From a virus, in the IMG/VR virus record IMGVR_UViG_3300037246_000798, positions 1 to 36,205 of that record: 36,205 bases of DNA; one strand, given 5' to 3'. Below, piece after piece: positions 23,387 through 29,806 of the stretch. The number at the start of each line of letters is the position of its first letter. Position 1 is the stretch's first letter. The notes below the pieces were generated by a model. The model saw only the letters and a list, made by a program, of their open reading frames with translations. It was not told where the DNA came from and searched no databases. The position numbers were made by a program, and so were the translations under genes.

Positions 23387-23728
23387 ATGAAAAAGTCTAA
23401 AGATTTCAATTACACTGATATGATATGGAATACAAGGGTTACAAAACAAATCAAACTCACCAAAAGGAACATCCGTCTTCTGGAAACTTACTCAAAATTG
23501 ACTGGAGAGAAATTCGATGACATAGCCAATCATGCCCTTAATGTTTTCTTGTTTGACGAGATAAGATTCCAACACATACTGAATGACATTTTTAAACAGA
23601 TTTCAGACGATGAGTATGACCCTGAGACAAAAAGAGTCTCTGAAGTTGTGAAAAAGATAGAGGCAGATATTTTAGAAAAACACCCAGAAATAGCCGAATT
23701 TGGTGCAAATATGGTCGAAATAGACTGA
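23387..23728 (+). CDS. Ribbon-helix-helix regulator
   Basis: A 113-residue protein. Residues about 20-58 fit the RHH fold: a strand TKQIKLT, helix KRNIRLLETYSKLTG and helix KFDDIANHALNVFLFDE. The rest is acidic and helical. It is the first rightward gene and stands next to the 31-bp repeats, so it could bind them as autoregulator or origin-binding protein (inference). A promoter box lies 22 nt upstream. Confidence 0.65.
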   Translation: MKKSKDFNYTDMIWNTRVTKQIKLTKRNIRLLETYSKLTGEKFDDIANHALNVFLFDEIRFQHILNDIFKQISDDEYDPETKRVSEVVKKIEADILEKHPEIAEFGANMVEID

Positions 23729-23737
23729 ATATTGGTA

Positions 23738-23762
23738 AAAAAAGGAAACATTTAAATAGTAT
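23738..23762 (+). promoter_or_regulatory. Promoter with 25 bases shared with 27319-27343
   Basis: An A-run, AGGAAAC BRE-like element and ATTTAAATAG box, identical over 25 bases to 27319-27343. The box ends 28 nt before the ATG at 23786, implying a leader of about 6 nt. Confidence 0.7.
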
Positions 23763-23785
23763 TAATACTATCTAATATTAGAAAA

Positions 23786-24067
23786 ATGGTAAACAAGAAA
23801 ATAAAAACTATAGAAGAGTTAAAAAAATTAGCGAGTAAAGATATAATCACAGTAAGATTAATCGTCAGCAACGTCGGTGGTTTCGGAGGATTTAATATTC
23901 TGAAGAAAGTATCATACGATAAGAAAATCGGTATGTGGCTTGTATCTAATAAGGTTGGTGATAGTTATAGTAGAGAAGAATCTTTCAGTGAATACGAATT
24001 TAAAACTCAAACTTCTATTTTAGAAGTAATGGATAGACAAGGATTGTTCTTGGAGGACTCTGAATAA
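23786..24067 (+). CDS. Hypothetical early protein
   Basis: A 93-residue protein starting MVNKKIKTIEELKKLASKD, with strands DIITVRLIVSNV and a Gly-rich GGFGGFNILKKVSYD. It could be a small nucleic-acid-binding beta-barrel, but this is only suggested by the pattern. It heads an operon through to the 149-residue RHH gene, and the next gene begins 1 bp after its stop. Confidence 0.6.
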   Translation: MVNKKIKTIEELKKLASKDIITVRLIVSNVGGFGGFNILKKVSYDKKIGMWLVSNKVGDSYSREESFSEYEFKTQTSILEVMDRQGLFLEDSE

Positions 24068-24068
24068 T

Positions 24069-24305
24069 ATGGAAAAAAACAACTCAACAGTATTGAACGG
24101 TATGATTCACAAGAATCAGAAGAGATTCAACATGGGTGGAATGGTTAACTGTGGAATCACAGACGAGCAAAGAGAGGCAGGACGACTGTGCCGATGTATG
24201 TTCTGCGAGGGTTGCACAACATTCAGAGCTAGAATGAATGATGGAAAAGCTAAGGTAACAGAAAGAATAGAGAAAATTCGAGGTAAAAATAATGGAAATT
24301 TGTAA
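24069..24305 (+). CDS. Small cysteine-cluster protein
   Basis: A 78-residue protein with the tight cluster CRCMFCEGC at residues about 42-50, able to bind one zinc or iron-sulphur site, next to basic helices (FRARMNDGKAKVTERIEKIRGK). The first half contains HKNQKRFNMGGMVNCGITDEQ. No family is recognised. Its end overlaps the start of the next gene by 14 bp. Confidence 0.6.
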   Translation: MEKNNSTVLNGMIHKNQKRFNMGGMVNCGITDEQREAGRLCRCMFCEGCTTFRARMNDGKAKVTERIEKIRGKNNGNL

Positions 24306-24624
24306 ATGTGGAAATCGTATGAAGAAGACTGTTTATGATGATATGATAATATTCAATTGTTATAATAAAGATTGTGAGTGTTTCGTTGGAAACAAAGAAC
24401 AGTCGCTAGACAAATTCAATCAGAGAGAAGCTGTTGATATGTTGAAGAAACTTGATTTATGGAATGATTGCCAATTCAGAAGCGACGGTAGAATAGAGTG
24501 GGTTTGTAAACATGGTGTTGGACATACTGTGTGGGCTAGTAAAAAATTAGGTAAGTCAGGATATACTTATGGTTGCGACGGATGTTGTTCTAAAAAATAC
24601 TCGGAGGTGGAGGTGTTTTTCTAA
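24292..24624 (+). CDS. Zinc-ribbon protein
   Basis: A 110-residue protein. The N-terminal CKCGNRM with C23 and C28 (FNCYNKDCE) forms a zinc-ribbon-like four-cysteine set, in the style of restriction-alleviation/Lar-type ribbons. The C-terminal part adds CKHGVGHTVW and CDGCC. It overlaps the neighbours by 14 bp and 1 bp, so it is strictly coupled in the operon. Function is unknown. Confidence 0.6.
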   Translation: MEICKCGNRMKKTVYDDMIIFNCYNKDCECFVGNKEQSLDKFNQREAVDMLKKLDLWNDCQFRSDGRIEWVCKHGVGHTVWASKKLGKSGYTYGCDGCCSKKYSEVEVFF

Positions 24625-25073
24625 TGGAAGAGGTAAAGAATATTAACATAAGTGTTTTGATGAATGAGGAAAACATAGATAGAATGAATGATATTGATTG
24701 TAATCAATCTAAGTTTGTCAGGGACGCTGTTACAGAGAAATTTAAGAATTTGGAATGGTTAAACTCAGAGTTATCTATTTGTAAAGTTAAGATGAAATTC
24801 CTAAGAGGTGAGATTAAAAAGGCTGAGGAGTTCAAAATAATCACAACAGATTTGATGAAAGCTCACTTGATAATTACTGCTAAGGGATATATCAGAGTTA
24901 AGCTTACAAACGATTTTGTAAGAAATAGATACAAAGATTTTGCTAATAAATTCAGTGGTAGGGTTGACTCATTCGATGAGTATATAGACCTTGTAGGTGA
25001 ATTTGTAATGGAAGCATTAGAAGAAATGAAGACTGAACAAAATTCGGAGACACAGAATCCAGATAGAGTTTAA
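24624..25073 (+). CDS. Ribbon-helix-helix protein with helical extension
   Basis: A 149-residue protein. Residues about 5-37 fit RHH: strand KNINISVLM, helix EENIDRMNDI and helix NQSKFVRDAVTEKF. The remainder is helical and charged. It starts on the last base of the previous stop region (TAATGG) and ends just before the MCM promoter, so it may regulate that promoter (inference). Confidence 0.65.
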   Translation: MEEVKNINISVLMNEENIDRMNDIDCNQSKFVRDAVTEKFKNLEWLNSELSICKVKMKFLRGEIKKAEEFKIITTDLMKAHLIITAKGYIRVKLTNDFVRNRYKDFANKFSGRVDSFDEYIDLVGEFVMEALEEMKTEQNSETQNPDRV

Positions 25074-25076
25074 ATA
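25062..25076 (+). promoter_or_regulatory. TATA promoter for MCM gene
   Basis: GATAGAGTTTAAATA overlaps the stop of the RHH gene. The box ends 22 nt before the ATG at 25098, which decides that start over a GTG at 25083. Confidence 0.7.
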
Positions 25077-25097
25077 CCTACTGTGTTGAATAAAAAA

Positions 25098-27146
25098 ATG
25101 GTGAAACCTCCACAAAATAAAACTTCTAATGTAAATATTGAGAAAGAGAATATTAAGAAAATAGGTGGGATGATTTCTGTATTAAAATCAAAGTCTGGAA
25201 AAGAGTATCATAAAGTTCTTCTTAAAATAGTTATGGAAATTGGATTCAGAATGGGAGAAACCTCGTCGTGGTTAGTTCAGAATTTGAAAGAAGAATCTAA
25301 TTTTTTTATAACAGACTTCATGGTGGTTGAAAAACAAATAATGAAAGATGGTTCAACAAAGGGAAAACTAGAAACTGATATAGCCATTGATGATTATGAT
25401 TATGAAGAGTTAAGCATAGGAACAATCCGAGAAACTCACAGTAATAAGCCAATTATATTTGATTGTTCTATTGATTCAATTACCCAAGTATATATTGAGG
25501 TTGTCTGCCATGTTTACAAATGTGAATCCTGTGGGGCTGTTTCTAATCAAGCTAAGAAGAAAGCTCCTGAATGTCCTAATTGTGAAAAGAAAATGAAATA
25601 TGATAGCACTGTAGAACATGATGTTCAAGAGTTAGTAGCAACAGAGATACAAGACGAGGTTGGTTCAAGACAGGCTCAAAGAATGAGAATCAAACTTATT
25701 GGAGACAGAGTTCCTAAGGAAATTAGAGAGGATTTGGTTGGAGGAAACCGAGTTAGGATTTGTGGGATTGTTACTTCTGAGAAATTGAATGTCAAGAAAG
25801 AATTGGAGATTAGGGAATTTGTAATCAAGGCATTGAAGATTGAGACTTTGGAAGACAACTTGGATGATGAAATCACCGCAGAGGACATGGAGGAGATTAA
25901 GAAGATTGCGTCTGACAACCCATTCAAGAAGTTGACGGACAACTTTGCACCGAGTATTTCGGGGATGGAGGATATTAAGAAAGCTACTGTGCTTCAAATG
26001 GCAGGTGGAGTAAAAGAGCAAAAGCTTATGGGAGCTAATACACGAGGTATGATTCATTTATTGGTCTGCGGTTCACCTGGAACTGGAAAATCTGAGATTC
26101 TTGAGAACCATAAACTCCGAGTTCCTAAGTCAATATTTGTGAGTGGTGACAACACAACTGCTGTTGGTTTGACTGCTGGAGTTGAGAAGGAAGAGCTTAC
26201 TGGGCGTTGGGCTTTGAAGGCTGGTTCTATGGTTAAGGCTCATGGTGGGTTCATCGAATTAGACGAGTTGGAGAAAATGCACGAAGACCACATCAAATCA
26301 CTACACACTCCAATGGAGAAGGGACAGGTTATTATAAACAAGGCTGGAATCAAGGCGACTATGGGAGCAGAGACCTCTATTATTGCGTGTTCTAATCCTC
26401 GTAAGGGCGATTTTAGGACAGGAATACCCAAGATAGAACAAATGGGTCTACCACCTGCACTAATCAATAGATTTGACCTAATCTTTGCTATTGAGTCCGC
26501 ACACACTGATGAGGAGATTACTAGCATTAACAAGATGATTTATTTTGGTAAGGAAGATGAGGCTGAGTTGATTTCGATTGAATTATATCGGAAGTATATG
26601 ATACATTGTCGGACATATAAGCCGAAGTTTTCTCCAGAGATGTTTGACACACTTAATGATTTCTTTTTGGACATGGTTGCTAAGATGAAGGGGAACGTAG
26701 AGATGAAAGCCTTTCCAATGAACGCAAGATTTTTTACAGGTATGATGAGACTGGCTCAAGCCAGTGCTAAAATTAGATTATCAAATGAAGTCAACGAAGG
26801 AGATATAGAAATTGCCAAGTCTATTATTTTGGCTTCATTTGATTCACTTGGAATCAACAAGGATAATATTGATGAGTTAGGATTTATTAACACTGGTAAA
26901 ACTGTCGAGGAGAAGAAGGGAGATGATAGGCTCGATGAGTGGAAAGCTAAGGTTGAAGTTGAATCAACTGAGGTTCACAAACTTCTTATGGCAACTGGTA
27001 AGAAAAATCTCACTTATACCGAAGTTAAATTCATGTTGTCGGACAAAGGTATTGACGAGAAAAGGCTGGGGCAAATCATTAAGAGACTTGAACACAATGG
27101 TAAGATTCAGAAAATTATGGAGAATATTGAGGTGCTAGACTTATGA
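25098..27146 (+). CDS. mcm: MCM replicative helicase
   Basis: 682 residues from the ATG at 25098. An N-terminal domain contains a zinc finger with C142/C145 (CESC) and C159/C162 (CPNC). The AAA+ domain has Walker A GSPGTGKS at 325-332, Walker B IELDEL with D389/E390, sensor-1 N433 (IIACSN) and the arginine finger R458 in LINRFD. The C-terminal winged helix is VHKLLMATGKKNLTYTEVKFML...GQIIKRLEHNGKI. It unwinds DNA 3' to 5' as a hexamer. Archaeal viruses and plasmids carry such genes acquired from hosts. It is the only replication enzyme visible, so polymerase, primase and clamp are presumably from the host. Confidence 0.95.
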   Translation: MVKPPQNKTSNVNIEKENIKKIGGMISVLKSKSGKEYHKVLLKIVMEIGFRMGETSSWLVQNLKEESNFFITDFMVVEKQIMKDGSTKGKLETDIAIDDYDYEELSIGTIRETHSNKPIIFDCSIDSITQVYIEVVCHVYKCESCGAVSNQAKKKAPECPNCEKKMKYDSTVEHDVQELVATEIQDEVGSRQAQRMRIKLIGDRVPKEIREDLVGGNRVRICGIVTSEKLNVKKELEIREFVIKALKIETLEDNLDDEITAEDMEEIKKIASDNPFKKLTDNFAPSISGMEDIKKATVLQMAGGVKEQKLMGANTRGMIHLLVCGSPGTGKSEILENHKLRVPKSIFVSGDNTTAVGLTAGVEKEELTGRWALKAGSMVKAHGGFIELDELEKMHEDHIKSLHTPMEKGQVIINKAGIKATMGAETSIIACSNPRKGDFRTGIPKIEQMGLPPALINRFDLIFAIESAHTDEEITSINKMIYFGKEDEAELISIELYRKYMIHCRTYKPKFSPEMFDTLNDFFLDMVAKMKGNVEMKAFPMNARFFTGMMRLAQASAKIRLSNEVNEGDIEIAKSIILASFDSLGINKDNIDELGFINTGKTVEEKKGDDRLDEWKAKVEVESTEVHKLLMATGKKNLTYTEVKFMLSDKGIDEKRLGQIIKRLEHNGKIQKIMENIEVLDL

Positions 27147-27340
27147 AATTTACAATAAACAGCGACGCTGAGAAGATTATTACAAGAGACATATCTAATA
27201 TTATGAGGAAGTATTCACCAAAAGCCTTGCTTGATTTAGAGGCTACAGTTGAGGGTCAAAGAGAGAAAAACGATATTGTGTTATTAAAGATAGCAAAATA
27301 TATAATTGAACAAAAGATAAAAAAGGAAACATTTAAATAG
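27143..27340 (+). CDS. Small helical protein downstream of MCM
   Basis: A 65-residue protein, MKFTINSDAEKIITRDISNIMRK..., ending in a long helix (DIVLLKIAKYIIEQKIKKETFK). Its ATG overlaps the MCM stop by 4 bp (ATGA), so it is coupled to the helicase. Its final codons include the next promoter's BRE and TATA (ETFK over GGAAACATTTAAAT). A helicase partner or loader is possible but not shown. Confidence 0.6.
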   Translation: MKFTINSDAEKIITRDISNIMRKYSPKALLDLEATVEGQREKNDIVLLKIAKYIIEQKIKKETFK

Positions 27341-27343
27341 TAT
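27319..27343 (+). promoter_or_regulatory. Promoter for the structured-leader operon
   Basis: Identical over 25 bases to the promoter at 23738-23762. The box ends at 27339, so transcription should start near 27361, about 129 nt before the first ATG. It lies inside the last codons of the 65-residue gene. An AATAGTAT/ATACTATT inverted repeat follows the box. Confidence 0.7.
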
Positions 27344-27360
27344 CTAATACTAATACTATT

Positions 27361-27489
27361 AGGTAATATTAATCACAAATCACAAATCATAATTGTCTTT
27401 TCGACCTCAACACCGAGAAGCCATATACACCGCCGAAATCGTTCGGTATTCATTTCGCCTCCTGACGAAAATCAGGAGGTCTTATACTC
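27361..27489 (+). promoter_or_regulatory. Structured 5' leader sequestering a Shine-Dalgarno site
   Basis: A leader of about 129 nt in a genome of mostly leaderless genes. Hairpin A: CCGAA (27433-27437) with TTCGG (27442-27446) around ATCG. Hairpin B: CCTCCTGA (27458-27465) with TCAGGAGG (27472-27479); its 3' arm contains the AGGAGG that lies 10 nt before the ATG at 27490. An upstream GACCTC (27403-27408) can alternatively pair with GAGGTC (27476-27481). Translational control by ligand, protein or temperature is possible. Confidence 0.6.
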
Positions 27490-27690
27490 ATGGAAAGAAA
27501 AACAAAACAACAACAAAAGAAAACGAGACCAGAGCTTATAGAAAGAAAGTGCGTTCACTGTAAAAAGGAAACTACTCATGTGAAACAGTGGAGAGAATTA
27601 CCTCAGCCCCACATAAGTTATTGGTGCAGAGAATGTAAAAAAGGAGTATTAGAATTTGAAGATAAGGAGGTTAATAACAATGGAAAATAA
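27490..27690 (+). CDS. Small zinc-ribbon protein
   Basis: A 66-residue protein with a basic N-terminus (MERKTKQQQKKTRPE) and a zinc ribbon CVHCKKE ... YWCREC (two CxxC pairs). The ATG follows an AGGAGG that is buried in a hairpin. Such ribbons often bind RNA or DNA, so autogenous control of its leader is possible. The stop overlaps the next gene. Confidence 0.7.
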   Translation: MERKTKQQQKKTRPELIERKCVHCKKETTHVKQWRELPQPHISYWCRECKKGVLEFEDKEVNNNGK

Positions 27691-28048
27691 AATAGAAAAA
27701 AGATTTCAATTTAAAATTACAAAAGACCGTAACGGTAAAGATAGATGTACCTTATACGTCGACGGTAAGAACTTTGGTTCAGCTACAAGAGGTGAGGATT
27801 TAAAGGCTGTCGTTTTGAAGGAATATATTAAGAGAACTTTCTACCAAGAATTGAGAAAGAGATTCCCATTCGTCTTAGCTACGAATGAAGAAACTACATT
27901 CACAGTTCTTGTAGGTGTATTGATATGTTTTGGGTATAGCCTTGGATATGTAAAAAATAATCTAGCTTCGGAGTGGTATGCTCTGAACAAAATTGATGCA
28001 CTGGGTAGAATAATACACAAAGGTAAAACAACTGAGGTGTTTGAATGA
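27680..28048 (+). CDS. Hypothetical early protein
   Basis: 122 residues from the ATG at 27680, chosen because AAGGAGG lies 9 nt upstream. It begins with a strand-rich RFQFKITKDRNGKDRCTLYVDGKNFGSATRGED, then a helix KAVVLKEYIKRTFYQEL, and a hydrophobic stretch TVLVGVLICFGYSLGY that could be a membrane segment or a buried helix. No family is recognised. The gene overlaps its neighbours by 11 bp and 4 bp. Confidence 0.6.
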   Translation: MENKIEKRFQFKITKDRNGKDRCTLYVDGKNFGSATRGEDLKAVVLKEYIKRTFYQELRKRFPFVLATNEETTFTVLVGVLICFGYSLGYVKNNLASEWYALNKIDALGRIIHKGKTTEVFE

Positions 28049-28542
28049 AAATCCCTTTTGCAACTCAGGCAGATGTGAAATTTGGTGGAGTGGATGTAGC
28101 CCAAAGTATAGTAGACAAATATGCTATGGGTCTGGTTGAAATTAATATGGCTTATGAAAAAAAGTATAATCAAGATACTCATAAGGAAGATATTATTCCA
28201 ATACACTTCTCGTTTATTCCTAAAGTGGAGACGGTTAAGGAGACATTGAAATGTGAGTATTGTAAAGGAACTGGATATGACAAGAAAGGGTTGTATGGAA
28301 CTTGTGAGATGTGTCATGGCTCTGGTGTTCAAGACCACATAGTTCAAGTTGCAGACACACATGTTTATAGAGATATGGAAGAAATGCACAAATGCAGAAT
28401 CGAGGCAGAGAAAGAATTGAGGAAGCTACATAGTAGATTGGGATTTGTTATCTTCGAGGTCGCTGAACAAATACATAATGTTGGGAAAACACCTAGACAA
28501 ATAAGACAGCGTTATCAAAACAGATGTAGGGGAGGCTATTAA
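28045..28542 (+). CDS. Protein with DnaJ-type CxxCxGxG zinc motifs
   Basis: A 165-residue protein. Residues 70-95 have two CxxCxGxG motifs, CEYCKGTG and CEMCHGSG (C70, C73, C87, C90), forming half of a DnaJ-type zinc-binding domain. It lacks the J domain and the HPD motif. The C-terminus is helical and basic (RQIRQRYQNRCRGGY). It could act in protein or nucleic-acid binding; co-chaperone function is unlikely without a J domain. Confidence 0.65.
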   Translation: MKIPFATQADVKFGGVDVAQSIVDKYAMGLVEINMAYEKKYNQDTHKEDIIPIHFSFIPKVETVKETLKCEYCKGTGYDKKGLYGTCEMCHGSGVQDHIVQVADTHVYRDMEEMHKCRIEAEKELRKLHSRLGFVIFEVAEQIHNVGKTPRQIRQRYQNRCRGGY

Positions 28543-28692
28543 ATGGTAATAAAGAAATTAACACGAAACGAAGAAAGAATATTTGATAATAAAATTTCGG
28601 AGATGTATAACTCTATTGAGAGCGAAGAGGGTTTCGCTATGGTTAAGAAGATTAGATATTTGTATATTGATGAATGTAGGAGAATACGATGA
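28543..28692 (+). CDS. Small hidden gene, 49 residues
   Basis: ATG at 28543 directly follows the TAA of the previous gene, with GGGGAGG as Shine-Dalgarno. It encodes MVIKKLTRNEERIFDNK..., a charged helical protein ending YLYIDECRRIR. Its TGA overlaps the ATG of the next gene (ATGA), so three genes are coupled without a gap. Context and translation signals support it; function is unknown. Confidence 0.7.
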   Translation: MVIKKLTRNEERIFDNKISEMYNSIESEEGFAMVKKIRYLYIDECRRIR

Positions 28693-28937
28693 AAAAAGTA
28701 AAGATGTATAAGAATTTTGATATTAGGGAAGAGCTTCAAGCCTTCAGGTATGCTGTTATGGTGAAGCATCCAAATTTAACTGAGGAAGTAAAAGCACTTG
28801 AAAGCTACCATCACTGGGACAGGAAATCTAAAGCTCTTGCGTTGAAGGAGATAATGTTGAAAGTAAGAATTGACCCAGAAGAATTAAATGCAGTTTATCT
28901 TATTAAAAAGTTAGATAAAATATTGGCTGAGGTTTAA
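28689..28937 (+). CDS. Hypothetical helical protein
   Basis: An 82-residue helical protein (MKKVKMYKNFDIREELQAFRY...), with no recognised family. It is coupled to the 49-residue gene by ATGA overlap and precedes the 150-residue gene by 2 bp. Confidence 0.6.
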   Translation: MKKVKMYKNFDIREELQAFRYAVMVKHPNLTEEVKALESYHHWDRKSKALALKEIMLKVRIDPEELNAVYLIKKLDKILAEV

Positions 28938-28939
28938 TT

Positions 28940-29392
28940 ATGGAAAGGTCTGATTTTGCTAAACTCTGTATCCGAATGAATCCTGAGAATAAACTTGAAG
29001 TAGTTGAGTATGATACAAAGATTGATGAGGATGTTGATTTTATATTCGAGAAATTGGAGAATGGAGATAAGAATGGTAATGCTCCAACCTACAAAATTAT
29101 GAAGCTGGTTTATAAAAAGTATGTTGGCATAGGGAGAACCTGTGAAGACAAAATGGCTGATGAGGGATGTCACTTCAGAAACGCATTAGAAATATTTAGA
29201 GCTACTCGTAAAAATACATATTCTAGTTATGAGATAACACATAGTGATTTGAAGGACTTAATGTTCTTTATTGAATATTTGAATGGGTTGAATAAGGTAG
29301 TGAATCACAGAGAAGGAGATTTGATAATCCCAGTTCTTGAAGGTGTATGGCGTGATGACTTATCTTATAGCGTCGTGAAGAAAAAGCGTTAG
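28940..29392 (+). CDS. Hypothetical protein, last rightward gene
   Basis: A 150-residue protein with an acidic N-terminal half (KLEVVEYDTKIDEDVDFIFEKLENG) and a helical centre (RTCEDKMADEGCHFRNALEIFRATR). No family is recognised. Its stop overlaps the stop of the convergent membrane-protein gene by 4 bp, with no terminator hairpin seen between them. Confidence 0.6.
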   Translation: MERSDFAKLCIRMNPENKLEVVEYDTKIDEDVDFIFEKLENGDKNGNAPTYKIMKLVYKKYVGIGRTCEDKMADEGCHFRNALEIFRATRKNTYSSYEITHSDLKDLMFFIEYLNGLNKVVNHREGDLIIPVLEGVWRDDLSYSVVKKKR

Positions 29393-29661
29393 ACTAATGC
29401 TATAAAGAATAGACTAGATGCAAAAGGTATATATTTTTTTAAACCAAAGGCAACGGTCAATAAGAATAACCATATCCAATGAATACGATTTGTCATTATT
29501 GTGGTAGATTGAAATTTGTTGTCAGCGTCCTTATTTGTTTCTAATCTATTTTTGATTGAGATTAGATTCTCATAAATTATTTTATCTTTCCTGCCTCTAG
29601 GAAGTACAGAGAAGTCTTCTGGGCTTATCTTCAATTCATTATAGTTCTCAGATGCTAACAT
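29389..29661 (-). CDS. Small membrane protein, holin- or XhlA-like
   Basis: A 90-residue protein. The first 53 residues are soluble and partly coiled coil (KIIYENLISIKNRLETNKDAD), then W-flanked hydrophobic segments HWIWLFLLTVAFGLKKYIPFASSLFFIALV, giving one or two membrane helices at the C-terminus. This layout recalls XhlA/holin-type lysis proteins after the tail module, although those are bacterial families. It has its own TATA 22 nt upstream. Lysis function is an inference from layout and position. Confidence 0.5.
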   Translation of the reverse strand: MLASENYNELKISPEDFSVLPRGRKDKIIYENLISIKNRLETNKDADNKFQSTTIMTNRIHWIWLFLLTVAFGLKKYIPFASSLFFIALV

Positions 29662-29663
29662 AG

Positions 29664-29765
29664 TTATACAGTATTTTTGATGTTTAAAAGCATTTCTAAA
29701 AGTACTACTGAGTAACGATGAAGGTAGGGAAGAGGTGAAAAGAGTTTGAGAAACCCTACCCTCAC
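29664..29765 (-). CDS. Possible leaderless 33-residue hydrophobic peptide
   Basis: A GTG at 29765 lies 23 nt from a TATA at 29788 and opens a frame of 33 residues (MRVGFLKLFSPLPYLHRYSV..., hydrophobic second half) ending 2 nt before the holin-like ATG. The frame also contains an inverted repeat that may be a terminator, so it could be non-coding. Weak support. Confidence 0.25.
   Translation of the reverse strand: MRVGFLKLFSPLPYLHRYSVVLLEMLLNIKNTV
29683..29697 (-). promoter_or_regulatory. TATA promoter for holin-like gene
   Basis: The minus strand reads AGAAATGCTTTTAAA, box at 29683-29690, 22 nt from the ATG at 29661. Confidence 0.6.
29723..29760 (-). terminator. Candidate hairpin terminator after tail operon
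   Basis: GGTAGGG (29723-29729) pairs with CCCTACC (29754-29760) around 24 nt. It follows the tail-hub stop by about 47 nt. T-rich stretches are limited, so it could instead shape a small RNA from the TATA at 29788. Confidence 0.4.
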
Positions 29766-29806
29766 TATAATATATAGGATATTAAGATATATAAGTTTTT
29801 CCCTTT

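Noticed and set aside
25665-26057. Minus-strand frames within MCM
   Set aside because: They are shadows of conserved MCM codons with no start signals.
27361-27489. A tRNA gene in the structured leader
   Set aside because: No T-arm GGTTCRA consensus or cloverleaf arrangement could be made; the strongest hairpin pairs with the Shine-Dalgarno site.
27841-28389. A 182-codon minus-strand frame opposite the DnaJ-type zinc gene
   Set aside because: It lies entirely antisense to two coupled genes with good translation signals and has no promoter; the protein lacks recognisable pattern.
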